Shown piece after piece: positions 45,701 through 57,718 of a stretch of DNA of 64,000 nucleotides. Every line of letters begins with the position of its first letter. Positions within the stretch are counted from its first letter, which is position 1. The stretch is taken from contig NW_027445436.1 of the NCBI RefSeq assembly GCF_035582795.1, positions 6,694,770-6,758,769 on the forward strand. The letters are read 5' to 3'. The position numbers and the translations under genes are program-made. A model generated the notes under the pieces. That model worked only from the letters and a program-made list of their open reading frames with translations, made no database searches and had not been told where the DNA came from. This DNA comes from Mycteria americana (taxonomy: Eukaryota > Chordata > Aves > Ciconiiformes > Ciconiidae).

Positions 45701-48700
45701 ATTTGGCACCCTTATTCCTATTCTAACACAAACCAATTATTCTAATTACTCCTCGACTCATTGTCAAGATGGGCTGGGGCTGTACTGGGAGCATAGCAGC
45801 ATGTCCGTACTACTCCTCGTCCTATTGTCTTTGGGCATGGCAGCATATCCATAGCCATAGATGTATAAACACAACATTAAAGCATTGTCTACCCCACTCC
45901 TATCTCTATGTTGCTTAGTTACAAAAGAACAAACTAATCATTTTGGTTACATCTGGTTACATTGTTATTACCAATACCTATATTTATGCAAAATCTCAGG
46001 AAATAGAAGACATAATTAAGTGTTTATGTTGCTGAATCTAGTTCAGGTCAGACATAAAGCTTTCTGCAAAGATTTTTCAAGCTAAGAGGAGGAGGATCTG
46101 CCTCTTGTCCCTGCTAAAAGTTCTCACTCTGAAGTCCTATCTTGATGAATGTACTTTCCCATTTCTTTTCCATTTGTGCTGCATGTACAATAAATAAAAT
46201 AATTTAGAAGCAGGATTTTTTAAAATAAAATTTTATTTTCAAAGTAAGAAATGAGCACACATTTTCTGTAGGACAAGCAAGGTATGGTAGGGGGGAAAAA
46301 AAGATTCCAAGATGGTCTTCATTCTTAGAGTCTTGACTTCCTTCTTGCCATAATTTTTCACTTCTCTGCTAATACAGGACAAGAGGAATTAAATGTTTGA
46401 GGCATGCATTTTGCTTGTTTTGTGATTCCTCAAAGCCTATTCACAGGCAGTCCCTCCAGTTATTTAATCTTTTGAAATACAATAACATAATAAAATTATC
46501 TTCTTTGCTGAATTCTCACATCTGTAAATTATTTCTAGGTGTTGGTAAATGCTGTCAAATAACTGCTCCAGTTCACAAGGGGAGTGGTTTTTTCCCAAGG
46601 TGCTAGGTATCTTGCGTTTTGAAAAAACACTCTTGCAAGGGGGGGTGAGCATTGAATACAGTGTGAATTCTTGAGCTACAGGTTGGTTTTGACAGCTCAG
46701 TTAAAAGAAATTCCTTGGCTTAAACCAGTTTTGCTAATTTCTGAGCAAAAACTGTTCATGTACTTACAAACTCATGCAGGTGTTCTCTGAAAGTACATTT
46801 TTCCATAGTCCAGTAAATAACTTGAAACAGTTATTCATCCTCTTAAATACTTCTTTAAGATCTTCTGCTTCTCACTTATTTTCATGGATATGCAAATATG
46901 CATTAGTTTCAGAGCCAGTTCTTTGTCTTTGTGCATTTCTTCTCCACTTCTTAAAAAGCACCAGCAGTATCACAATCACTGTTCTCTGTTTTTTCCTCTC
47001 CTTCTGGAAAGGGCCATCAGTTTTACAACTTTATCCCCTCCCCCCCCCCCCCCCCCCCCCGTTTTTTTTTACGTATGCAGGATGTTACTTGTTTTCCACC
47101 AAAAAACTGAAAGAACTGTACATAAACAGAAAATAACATACGGTGTTATGATGTTGAGGGGTTTAATCTTTTGTAGGAAAAAAAATCAAACCCACAACAC
47201 AACAGTATAGCAAGCAGTTCAAGTTCTTCTCATTTGCTGATGATTTCAGTGTTGACTACAATATTTAAATTATCAGTATTACAGGGCTCTGATTTCTTCT
47301 CTACAGCTCTACTACAAGCAACGCTCTTCACATTAAAGAACTACTTTGCACTGACCCTTCAAATTTATAAATATATAGAGTAGTTAGCTGTAGTTAGAGC
47401 TCCTAATATAATGCTGAATTTTCTCAGTGCCTTGCTGTTACTACATTTTATAACTTTGACAGCTAATGCAGCTATTAACTATTTAAAGTTGATAATCTCT
47501 TTAGGCTGAGATTTGTATTAACGTCATAGGTAGTGAGTGAATATTCTGCTATTGGTCTGGAAATAAAAAAAATCATGTTATTGGGTAGTACCTATGGCAA
47601 GACTTGCATTTAACAGCAAATGCTTTCAATTAAGTGATTTACTTTCCCAATGTAAACAGTTATTTGAATGCCTTTACATGAGAACTGCTTTAATCTAAGC
47701 TAAAATGACTGATTTCTTAATTGTGCAAAGACAATGAAACTTGCCACTGATTTTAATTCCCTAATCTCCCAGGGAGAACTGATAACTTCTCTGTGCCTTT
47801 GGGTAGGAGCTTATGATCTTCGTATTGGTGTCATCGTGCATCACTATGCAAAATGCTAATGTTTACTCTTTCACTGCTAGTAATTTCTAATGAAATTATT
47901 TATCCATTTTTTTGTGACTAGAGGAGGTTTCTTCAGTCCTAATTTATCCAACAACTTCATTCTAATTCCTTCCCCCCTGCCCCCAGTTAGCCAATTTAAG
48001 AAAGAGAATTAAGTTTTTTGCAGTCAGCATTTGGGTAGGATAGAGACCCAAGTTAATGCCTGTAATAAGCTCAATACTGTCTGCCATGATTGTAGTTACT
48101 ATGGTGTTGATTACAGGAGAAGTTTAGGCATGTGTGTCTCAAATTGGTGAATAAATGGATTTACAGAACAGGTCATCTTTTTGGTTGGATACAGAGCTAC
48201 TGTTGTGTAATTCCTTTTTCTAAACTGGTCCCTCCATTAAATGCTTTGTGGCTTTTTATTTTTTTTTTAAGTGTCAAATAGCCAATAAGGATAATGGAAA
48301 ATAAGAAGCTATTTAGATTCATTTTCAGACCAATCAAATGCTATGAATAATAGCTTGTCATTATAAGAATTTTGAATGCTTATGGATTTTATCTACTTTC
48401 AAAATTGGTTGCTGTAGCACAAAATTATTAATGTACAATACACCATTTTTTGTATCTTCTGACAGATTTCTGGCCCTCTCCTCCAACTTGGTGGCCTGCC
48501 ACTGCTTATCTTTAAAGACAAATAGTGATTATGTTGCAATACGTTGCGAGTAAGTTATAAAACAGCTGCAGTAATTGGGTGTAGACCCTAAGAATCAAGG
48601 GTTCCTAAAGCATGAACTGTGCCACCTCTGAATGCAGGAAACAAAAAATGTTCTTTATTGTGGCCCTTCATGAATAAAGTTGTAGAAGCCTGCTGCATTA

Positions 48701-49528
48701 GAAGAAATTTAGTTTCAAGTATGTCAGCAAGACGTTTGCTCTTACAAAAATAAGTGACCTCACAAATTCTTAAGTGTAACTAAAATATTTTCCTAAGCTA
48801 AACTTATTTTCAGTTTAGTGTTGCAGTGACATCATCTCAGTGTATTTCAGACTCTTAAGGTGTGAAAATGCATGTCCTAGAATAACTTGTTACTTATGGT
48901 CCAAAGGCCACTGGTGAGCCAAAAAGCTTGAAAGTGGCCTGTCAAATGGCAGATATATTTCCCCCCCCCCTTTAAAATATAATATCAAACTTAATATTGC
49001 CTCAGAGTTGGCAGGTATGTGTATATTAGTGTCTGCTAACCAGGATAGTTGAGAACTGGCTGTCAAATGCTGTTTGGCACTCAAAACATCAAGACTTTGA
49101 TGTACAATGATTAATTAAAATAAGACTTCTAGCTAAGTGGTAGTAACTTACTATTCCACTACCTTCTTTAACAGCAGGGACATATACATTTGCACTGGGT
49201 ATTTTTCTTTCAGAACAATTAGATGAGTCTTTTGATTTTGTAATGATGTTTCTCAGACTTAGATAACAGCAATTAAATTCAGTCTTCACGCAAAGGCTAA
49301 TGACCTTAATATCATGTATGAGGAGACTCTTAGAGAACAGAAAATATTAAAATAGATGTTTCCCCCTCTATTTTCCAGAGATCTGTCTTCATCACTCTTA
49401 ATCAAACCAACCCGTGTAAACTTGCTAACAACTACAATAAATTATTTGGGTCAACTTTATTTGTAAGAGAATGAGTAAGGACAAAATACTTGCATTCTAC
49501 TACTTTAAGTTCACTTGTGTCTACCTAT
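45701..49528. other. No gene recognised
   Basis: AT-rich sequence. A C run of 20 at 47041-47060. Short frames such as 46774-47136 (hydrophobic, Pro run from the C tract) are judged chance. Confidence 0.5.
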
Positions 49529-49737
49529 GGTGGGTTGACCTTGACTGGCTGCCAGGTACCCACCAAGCTGTTCTGTCACTCCCCCTTGTCAACAGGATGG
49601 GGAGAAAATAAGATGAAAAACTCATGGGGTGAGATAAAAGCAATTTAATCAAGAAAAGCGAAGGCTGTGCACAGAAGCAAAAAGATTTATTTTCTATTTC
49701 CCATCAGCAGGCAATGTCCAGCAACTTCCTGGGACTT
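49529..49737 (-). mobile_element. LTR fragment (family C)
   Basis: TGGTGGGTTGACCTTGACTGGCTGCC and GTGAGATAAAAGCAATTTAATC match the LTR 62743-63313. It is cut at about 49737 where CR1 sequence begins. Confidence 0.8.
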
Positions 49738-50733
49738 GTCCAGCAACTTACTCTTCGCTGGGTAAAGAACTGGCTGGATGGCTGGGCCCAAAGAGTGGTG
49801 GTGAATGGAGTTTACTCCAGTTGGCGGCCGGTCACAAGCGGTGTTCCCCAGGGCTCGGTGTTGGGGCCAGTTCTGTTTAATATCTTTATCAATGATCTGG
49901 ACGAAGGGATCGAGTGTACTCTCAGTAAGTTTGCAGACGACACCAAGTTGTGTGGGAGTGTTGATCTGCTGGAGGGTAGGCAGGCTCTGCAGAGGGACCT
50001 GGACAGGCTGGATCAATGGGCCGAGGTCAATTGTATGAGGTTTAACAAGGCCAAGTGCAAGGTCCTGCACTTGGGCCACAGCAACCCCATGCAACGCTAC
50101 AGGCTTGGGGAAGAGTGGCTGGAAAGCTGCCAGGCGGAAAAGGACCCGGGGGTGTTGGTTGACAGCCGCCTGAATATGAGCCAGCAGTGTGCCCAGGTGG
50201 CCAAGAAAGCCAATGGCATCCTGGCTTGTATCAGGAATAGTGTGGCCAGCAGGACTAGGGAAGTGATCGTTCCCCTGTACTCAGCACTGGTGAGGCCGCA
50301 CCTTGAATACTGTGTTCAGTTTTGGGCCCCCCACTACAGGAAAGACATTGAGGTGCTGGAGCGTGTCCAGAGAAGGGCAACGAAGCTGGTGAAGGGTCTG
50401 GAGCAGAAGTCTGATGAGGAGCGGCTGAGGGAGCTGGGATTGTTTAGCCTGGAGAAAAGGAGGCTGAGGGGAGACCTTATTGCTCTCTACAACTACCTGA
50501 AAGGAGGTTGTAGCGAGGTGGGGGTCGGTCTCTTCTCCCAAGTAACAAGTGATAGGACAAGAGGAAATGGCCTCAAGTTGCGCCAGGGGAGGTTTAGACT
50601 GGATATTAGGAAATTTTTCTTCACTGAAAGGTTTATCAAGCATTGGAATGGGCTGCCCATGGAAGTGGTTGAGACGCCATCCCTGGAGGTATTTAAAAGA
50701 CGTTTGGATGAGGTGTTTAGGGACATGGTATAG
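49714..50733 (+). CDS. CR1 ORF2 C-terminal half, intact 339-codon frame
   Basis: The longest open frame in the window that lies almost wholly within one element. The first ~9 codons ([10 protein letters not shown]) are LTR-derived. From about 49738 it is CR1 reverse transcriptase: [41 protein letters not shown], the catalytic FADDTK (residues 73-78), then [11 protein letters not shown], the [18 protein letters not shown] block, [14 protein letters not shown] and the family's end RDMV. The endonuclease, fingers and half of the palm are missing, so it cannot be an active transposase. The intact frame reflects youth rather than function. Confidence 0.85.
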   Translation: MSSNFLGLVQQLTLRWVKNWLDGWAQRVVVNGVYSSWRPVTSGVPQGSVLGPVLFNIFINDLDEGIECTLSKFADDTKLCGSVDLLEGRQALQRDLDRLDQWAEVNCMRFNKAKCKVLHLGHSNPMQRYRLGEEWLESCQAEKDPGVLVDSRLNMSQQCAQVAKKANGILACIRNSVASRTREVIVPLYSALVRPHLEYCVQFWAPHYRKDIEVLERVQRRATKLVKGLEQKSDEERLRELGLFSLEKRRLRGDLIALYNYLKGGCSEVGVGLFSQVTSDRTRGNGLKLRQGRFRLDIRKFFFTERFIKHWNGLPMEVVETPSLEVFKRRLDEVFRDMV

Positions 50734-50812
50734 TGGTGGTCTTGGTAGTGTTAGGTTTACGGTTGGACTCGATGATCTTAAAGGTCTTTTCCAACCTATA
50801 CGATTCTGTTAA
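49738..50812 (+). mobile_element. CR1 LINE, 3' half (young)
   Basis: Carries the 339-codon frame and the tail GGTTGGACTCGATGATCTTAAAGGTC, ending at ACGATTCTG without the full octamer array. A second CR1 follows immediately in the same orientation. Confidence 0.93.
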
Positions 50813-52021
50813 GTCCTGTCTAACTAATTTGATATCCTTCTATGATAAGGTCACCCGCCTAGTGGATGAAGGGAAGGCAGTGGATGTAGTTTTTCTGGAT
50901 TTTAGGAAGGCTTTTGATACTGTCCCTCACAGCATGCTTCTGGACAAGTTGTCCAACTGTGGGATGAGTGGGTTCATGTGTGCTGGGCGAAGAACTGGTT
51001 GAGTGGCAGGCCTCAAAGGGTTGTAGTGAATGGGGCTACATCTGGCTGGTGACCAGTCACCAGCAGTGTTCCTCAGGGCTCAATTCTAGGGCCAGTTCTG
51101 TTCAATAGTTTTATCAACGATCTGGATGCAGGAGTTGAATGCACCCTTAGCAAGTTTGCTGACGATACTAAACTGGGAGGTGCTGTTGACTCTCTTGAGG
51201 GACAGGAGGCCTTGCAGAGGGATCTAGATAGATTGGAGCATTGGGCAATCATTAATGGCATGAAATTTAACAAGACCAAATGCCGGGTTCTGCACCTGGG
51301 ATGGAGTAATGCTGGGCAGAAGTATAGATTGGGAGAGGAGTGGCTGGAGAGCAGCCCTGCAGAAAGGGATCTGGGGGTGCTGGTTGACAGCAGGCTCAAC
51401 AGGAGTCAGCAGTGTGCCCTGGCAGCCAAGAGGGCAAACCACATCCTGGGGTGCATCAAACACAGCATAACCAGCTGGTCAAAAGAGGTGATTATCCCTC
51501 TGTATTTAGTGTTGTTGCGGCCTCACCTTGAGTACTGTGTGCAGTTCTGGGCCCCACCATTTAAGGATGTTAAGGTACTTGACTGCATCCAGAGGAGGGC
51601 AACAAGGCTGGTGGAAGGGCTGGAAGGCATGTCCTATGAGGAGCGGCTAAGGACTCTGGGTTTGTCTAGTTTGGAGAGAAGGAGGCCGAGGGGAGACCTC
51701 ATTGCTCTCTACAGCTTCCTGAGGAGGGGAAGTGGAGAGGGAGGTGCTGATCTCTTCTCCCTGGTATCCAGTGACAGGACACATGGGAACAGTTCAAAGC
51801 TGCTTCAGGGGAGGTTCAGACTTGACTTTAGGAAGCATGTCTTTACCAAGAGGGTGGTCAAACACTGGAACAGGCTTCCTAGAGAGGTGGTTGATGCCCC
51901 AAGCCTGTCAGTGTTTAAGAGGCATTTGGACAATGCCCTTAATAATATGCTTTGACTTTTGGTCAGCCCTGAAGTGGTCAGGCAGTTGGACTAGATGATC
52001 GTTGTAGGTCCCTTTCTCATT
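50813..52021 (+). mobile_element. CR1 LINE, second copy in head-to-tail pair
   Basis: Starts at [22 protein letters not shown], a fingers segment without the 84-bp insertion seen elsewhere, and continues through SMLLDKLSN, a frameshift near 51000, [13 protein letters not shown], then a 247-codon frame (51212-51955) to the C-terminus. It is a different, somewhat older subfamily ([23 protein letters not shown]). It ends at the tail GATGATCGTTGTAGGTCCCTTT and abuts ERV-L sequence. Confidence 0.93.
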
Positions 52022-52388
52022 CCGGAAATCCCCTCTTACCAACGCTTACAACTTATACTGCATACCTAAACCATCTTTATACCCAACATATGGACTTATA
52101 CATTGTCATTAACTACTGTCCCCTGTCCCTTAACAGATAGATATTATTTCCCCATTGCGTGGGCCTCCACCACCCCCAAAATGTCCATAAGAACAGGCTA
52201 TGACTTGGGCCCCATCAGTCAAGGTGGTCTCTTAGGACAGGAGAAGCAGCATGTTCGATTGTTGGGCGCCAGCACTGGCTTGGTTTGGGTCATCGTTGCA
52301 CTCACCTGGTTCCTTGCAAAGTTCACTCTGCGTCAGTTCAGGTCGTTCCTGCTATATTACTTCCTACAACATACAACTCGCATCACAG
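52022..52388 (-). other. ERV-L 3' non-coding sequence
   Basis: Lies after the integrase end on the minus strand. It matches the left internal part of the mini-provirus (about 27830-28090: AAAATGTCCATAA, GGTGGTC, the C-A-A-C-A-T-x-CAACTC block). The 3' LTR expected next is missing; a CR1 abuts instead. Confidence 0.65.
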
Positions 52389-52389
52389 A

Positions 52390-54629
52390 TTATTTTCCCC
52401 CAAGGTTAAATCTCCTTGAGGCACACACTGGGTCTCCCCATCCTTCTGCATTACCCACCAAGTACACCCAGGTCCTTGAGCAAAGACAATCCCATGAATG
52501 GGCTTGCCTTTTCCCAAGGGAGGAGCAATCCACACCGCCTTCCCCAGCCACTTCCCTATGTGCGCTATGGGGGACCTTATCTCCTCCCACAATATGTAGG
52601 GGTTTTGTTTGGGCAGGACAAGGATCGTTACTAGATCCTGTGGTGTTAAGCAACCAAGTGGCTTCTGCTAAATTTATATCCCAGTGCTTCCATGCCCCAG
52701 TGCCCAAAGCTCTCATTATAGTCTTTAACAGACCATTATATCTCTCAGTCTTTCTGGAGTCTGGTGGGTGATAGGGCATGTGATACATACACTCGATGCC
52801 ATGTTTCTTGGCCCAGGTGCTTATGAGGTTATTTCAGAAATGAGTCCCATTGTCCGACAATTCTTCCTGGGGTACCACGTTGCCACAAAACTTGCCTTTC
52901 AAGGCCTAAGATGGTTTTTCGGGCAGTGACATGGTTTACAGGGTATGTTTCTAGCTACCTGGTAGTTGCTTCCATCACAGTGAGTATGTAGCGCTTGCCT
53001 TGGCGTGTTCATGGCAGTGGTCCAATATAGTTAATTTGCCAGGCCTCGCCATATTGAAAACCCTGCCACTGCCCTTTATTCCAGGGAGACTTTACTTGTG
53101 TGATTTGCTTGATTGTGGCACATGTTTCACATTCATGGATGACCTGCGTGATGGCCTCCATGGTCAGGTCCACCCCTCTCTCATCTGTATATTGCATCTT
53201 TCCCTAGATGCCCTGATGTTTCGTGGGGCCATCGAGCTACAAATAGCTCACCCGTACACTCCCAGTCCAGGTCCACCTGAACCACTCCAATTTTGGCAGC
53301 CTTGTCTACCTGTTCATTGTTTTGATATTCTTCAGTGGCGCAGCTTTTGGGCATGTGAGCATCTACATTCCGTACCTTCACAGCAATATTTTCTACCCAG
53401 GCAGCCATGTCTTGCCACAGTATGTCATGGTCCCTTTGGATCTCTCAAGTTTACAGGACAACATACTCTCTAAATTAAACTTAATTTTATGAGCTTATAT
53501 AAGAAATATAACAAACAAACATGACAAACAGGGGCTTAATCCCCTTTGCACAGACTAGTCTAGCATGTGAATTCACTTATTCACGATATAAGTCATAAGG
53601 TTTCATAACTTATAACCCATAACTTGTAACTCGCGCACCTACGAGCAAAATTGTTACCTAGCTGATGGTGAGAGTGCTCATCCTTCCTCCTCCGTCATGG
53701 TGTGGGCATCCCCTGTATCGCACCAGGAAGCATGAAAGCCTCAGCAGTCCAGCTGCTGTTGGATCCACTTCAAAAGCTTTTTGGGTAAGCTGATGTTTTT
53801 ATACCTTCTAACTTGGAACTTTGGTCTGTACCATTTCCATGAGGTAGCAGATTCTGATGAAACTGCCAGATGCTCAATATGCAATGATGATGGCTGCAGG
53901 AGACAGCAATCTGCAGGTGATAATGGCTGTATAATGGTATTTTAGCCCTTTCTGGCCACCGTGTCCTGCCTACATGTTGCCCTCACTTTGACCTAATGGT
54001 GCTGCTCCCAACATACATCAGGCCTTAGCGTGAGCCTTGTGGGAGCCAAAATCTGAGCAGGAGTTGAGTGAGCAGTCAAACTGTGCAGCTATGCAGATGG
54101 GTTTATCTCTGCACTGCTGCCAATTGGTCTTCTTCCACTGCTGTAGCCACCCCCATAGGGCATTAGCCACCATCCAGGAGTCAGTATAGAGATGGAGTAC
54201 TGGCCAATTTTCTCATTTAGCAATCTCAAGGGCTTTCACTTCTGGAAATGGTCTCGAGTCATGTTCTCCTTCAGTGGCTTTGGCAACTTGTCATGTGGGA
54301 CTCCACACAGCAGATTTCCACTTCCGATGGTTGCCTACAACATGACAGGATCCATCAGTAAACGCAGCATAATGCCTTTCATCTTCTGATAACTCATTAT
54401 ATGGTGGTGCCTCTTGGGCAAGAGTCACCTCCTCAGGCGATGCTCTGAAATCTCTGCCTTCTGGCCAGTCCGTGATCTCTTCCAGGATTCCTGGGTGGTT
54501 GGGGTTTGCTGTTTGAGCCCAATGTGTGATCAACACTACCCACTTACTCCATGTAGCGCTGGTTGGGTGATGTGTAGAGGGGATGTTTCCTTTGAACATC
54601 CAGTGTAGCACAGGCAATCGCAGTGCCAA
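52390..54629 (-). pseudogene. ERV-L pol: RNase H and integrase, broken
   Basis: C-terminal part of the polymerase of the larger ERV-L body. RNase H: HYAAFTDGSCHVVGNHRKW (54629-54291 frame; T-D-G-S carries a catalytic Asp) and DSWMVANALWGWLQQWKKTNW near 54180-54110. Integrase: zinc-binding H-x4-H (HETSGHLGKD, about 53230-53200) and C-x2-C (CETC, about 53128-53117), then the catalytic core. The first catalytic Asp is changed to Asn (WQINYIGPLP, near 53030), the second is kept (SDNGTHF, near 52850) and the third, Glu, is kept (KTERYNGLLK, near 52745). The C-terminal domain (GPGCTWWVMQ-like) reads in a shifted frame at 52592-52383. At least four breaks, plus an unrelated ~490-bp stretch inside (about 53455-53940). 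Confidence 0.85.
53455..53940. mobile_element. Unclassified insertion or replaced segment within ERV-L pol
   Basis: AT-rich sequence between RNase H and integrase that does not read as pol. AATTTTATGAGCTTATATAAG and the A-rich run after it suggest a reversed LTR polyadenylation region, but no TG..CA edges or duplication were found. Confidence 0.35.
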
Positions 54630-56212
54630 GAGGAGATATGCTTCTGTACCAACAACTTCTGAAGCGACTCAAACCCCCTCATATGCTGCTAGTATCTCTT
54701 TTTCAGTCAGGGTGTAGTGGGCTTCTGATCCTTGATACCCCCGGCTCCAAAACCCTAATGGTTGACCTTGGGTTTCTCCTTGTGTTTTCTGCCAGAGGCT
54801 CCAGGTGAGACGATGCTCCCCAGATGCAGTGTAGAGCACATTTTGCACAGCTGGTCCTGTCTGGACAGGCCCAAGGGCTACTGCATGAACTATCTCCTGT
54901 TTAATTTGTTCAAAGGCTTGTCATTGCTCAGGGCCCCATTTGAAATTGTTCTTCTTCCGGGTCACTTGATAGAGAGGGCTTACGATCAGACTGTAATTTG
55001 GAATATGCATTCTCCAAAAACCCACAACGCCTAAGAAAGCTTGTGTTTCCTTTTTGCTAGTTGGTGGAGACATGGCTGTTATTTTGTTGATCACATCCAT
55101 TGGGATCTGGTGACGTCCATCTTGCCATTTTATTCCTAAAAACTGGATCTCCTGGGCAGGTCCCTTGACCTTACTTTGTTTTATGGCAAAACCGGCTTTC
55201 AGGAGGATCTGGACTATTTTCTTCCCCTTCTCAAAACTTCTTCTGCTGTGTTACCCCACACGATAATGTCATCAATGTATTGCAGATGTTCTGGAGCTTC
55301 ACCCTGTTCCAGTGCCGTCTGAATCAGTCCATGGCAAATGGTGGGGCTGTGTTTCCACCCCTGGGGCAGTCAGTTCCAAGTGTACTGAACACCCCTCCAA
55401 GTGAAAGCAAACTGTGGCCTGCACTCTGCTGCCAAAGGGATTGAGAAAAACGCGTTAGCAATATCAATTGTAGCATACCATTTGGTTGCCTTTGACTCCA
55501 GTTCGTATTGAAGTTCCAGCATGTCAGGCATGGCAGCACTCAGCAGTGGCGTGACTTCATTCAGGCCACGATAGTCTACTGTTAGTCTCCACTCTCCATT
55601 AGACTTTTGCACTGGCCATATAGGACTGTTAAAAGGTGGACGAGTCTTACCGATCACTCCTTGGCTCTCCAGTCGATGAATCGGTTTATGGATGGGAATC
55701 AGGGAGTCTCGGTTGGTGTGATATTGCCGCCGGTGCACCGTTGTGGTAGCAATTGGCACCTGTTGTTCTTCGACCCTCAGCAACCCCACAACAGAAGGGT
55801 CCTCCGAGAGACCAGGCAAGGTAGACAGCTGCTTAATTTCCTCCATCTCCAAGGCAGCTATACCAAAAGCCCACCGGTACCCTTTTGGGTCCTTGAAATA
55901 CCCTCTCCTGAGGTAGTCTATGCCAAGGATGCACGGAGCCTCTGGGCCAGTCACAATGGGGTGCTTTTGCCACTCATTCCCAGTTAGGCTCACTTTGGCC
56001 TCCAATACAGTTAACTGTTGGGATCCCCCTGTCACTCCAGAAATACAGATGGGTTCTGCCCCTGTATAGCTTGATGGCATCAGGGTACACCGTGCACCGG
56101 TGTCTACTAGAGCCTTATACTCCTGTGGGTCTGTTGTGCCAGGCCATCGAATGCACACAGTCCAGTAAACCCGGTTGTCCCTTTCCTCCACCTGGCTGGA
56201 GGCAGGGCCCCC
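54630..56212 (-). pseudogene. ERV-L protease and reverse transcriptase
   Basis: In the gag frame, directly after the gag stop. Protease: ALVDTGARCTLMPSS with the aspartic active site D-T-G intact (near 56110-56095), then GVTGGSQQLTVL and ILGIDYLRRGYFKDPKGY (flap and C-terminal part). Reverse transcriptase: PPFNSPIWPVQKSNGEWRL, TVDYRGLNEVTP, the palm IDIANAFFSIPL, QFAFTWRGVQYTW and, after one stop (55370-55372), YIDDIIVWG with both catalytic Asp kept (about 55265-55240). A frameshift near 55235 moves the thumb (LLKAGFAI, QFLGIKWQDG, TQAFLGVVGFWR) to another frame. The open stretch 56191-55370 is 273 codons. Comparison with the gag suggests a class III (ERV-L-like) retrovirus. The second ERV-L body has the same motifs in far worse condition. 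Confidence 0.88.
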
Positions 56213-57715
56213 CTAGTCCTGGTCATAATATTCATTACCCATTTCTTGTATATACGAGTCAGGAGTTTCTTCATTAAAACCAGGAGTAAGATCAGCCCTT
56301 TTACTCTGTCTGGGGAACTGTCCACTGGAAACCGAAGCAGCAATTTTCCTGGAAGAACCCCCTTGGGTGATTGTTTTTCCTTGCAACTCACGTACCCACG
56401 CCTCTAGGGTCGAAGTAGGTTTTCCATCCGACTTCCTCATGTCCTCTCCGTGGTCATGCAAGTAAAACCATAGGGTGCCCTGTGGTGTGTACCCTCTATA
56501 TCCTCTCTCTTGAGCAGAAGAACGCTGACTCCTAATGGCTGAGACACTGGTCCGTACAGGTGGGGAGTAGGACATATCTTCTTTGAACCGTTGGAACTCC
56601 CGGGACAGTTTCTCCACAGCCGAGACAAGGGAGGAAGAGATACTTTATTTGTATTCCCAGAGGTGACTAGCAGCTTCATTCACTGTTGGACCGTCTCCGT
56701 CTTTCCAGGTCAGTATTGCCAATGAGTTGGCACACGACGGTGGTGCGTTCCGTACCAACTTCCGCCACATAGGTCGTGTGCACTGGACCCCATCTGGATC
56801 TCTGGGTGACCGCTCATCGTCCAGGTCGCCATAAATCACTTCCAACATGGCTAATTCCCTCAGGTACTGGATACCTCTCTCCATGGTGGTCCATTTCCCG
56901 GGGCGATATACAACATCTTCCTTGAAGGGATATCTTTCCTTTATAGCTGACAGGAGTCGCCTCCAGAGGCTGAGGGCTGGTTCCCCTTTTCCAATCGCTT
57001 TGTCAATGCCCCCTTCCCTAGAAATGGATCCCAGCTGCTTGGCTTCCTTACCCTCTAATTCCAGGCTACTGGCCCCACTATCCCAGCATCGGAGCAGCCA
57101 GGTGACAATATGCTCCCCTGGACGACGGCTGAAATCTTTTCGCATATCTCGCAGCTCACTCAGGGATAGGGATCGTGTGGTTTCCGTCTCATTTACGAGT
57201 TCTTCCTCTTCCTCTCCCTGTGATGGCCCTGCTCTTTCATCTTCCCTTTCTAAATGAGCTGACTTTCGCTTCCAGGATTTCTTCTTGTGTATAGGGGCAA
57301 CTGATACTGACACGGGTTGGTACCCTGTTTGAACCGCAGTGCTTGTAACAGAGTTGTCCGGAGCAGCCGCAGCGCCTGTCGCAGGGGGGGGCTGCAGTAG
57401 CCGCAGCGCCTGTCGCAGGGGGGGGCTGCAGTAGCCGCAGCGCCTGTCGCAGGGGGGGGCTGCAGTAGCTGCAGTGCCTGTCATTTTGTCACCAGATCCT
57501 TGAGGGTTCTGAATAGTGTTGAATAGGGCTCGGTAGGCATGGGCCAGACCCCAGCACATTGCAGTGATTTGTGTCTCCCTAGAATTGGCAGGGTGACGAC
57601 ATACTTTTTCCAAATATTCTACTAATTTTTCAGGATTCTGCACTTGTTCAGGGGTGAAGTTCCAAAACACTGGAGGTGCCCAATAACTTAGGCATTTGCC
57701 CATGCTATCCCACAC
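56213..57715 (-). pseudogene. ERV-L gag, two internal stops from functional
   Basis: Nearly full gag frame: codons from 57715 to a TAA at 56647-56645, then open in the same frame to a TAG at 56215-56213. Order: an N-terminal block MGKCLSYWAPPVFWNFTPEQ and AMCWGLAHAYRALFN; a GC-rich minisatellite linker (residues 79-118); a charged stretch with nuclear-signal-like KKKSWKRK and EEEEE; the capsid-like part (GEHIVTWLLRCWDSGASS, ERYPFKEDVVY, TMERGIQYLRELAMLEVIY, DPDGVQCTRPMWRKLVR, the block typical of ERV-L and Fv1 Gag); then a C-terminal coiled part (EKLSREFQRFKEDM). No zinc knuckle is visible, as expected for ERV-L. The final TAG is in frame with protease-pol. Confidence 0.88.
57366..57485. repeat. 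34-bp minisatellite within gag, 3.5 copies
   Basis: Copies start at 57366, 57400, 57434 and (partial, diverged) 57468, each GCCGCAGCGCCTGTCGCAG followed by eight G and CTGCAGTA. Because 34 is not a multiple of 3, the gag frame reads each copy in a different phase, yet stays open. Confidence 0.95.
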
Positions 57716-57718
57716 ACC

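Noticed and set aside
46774-47136. 120-codon hydrophobic frame
   Set aside because: AT-rich chance frame extended by a C run read as prolines.
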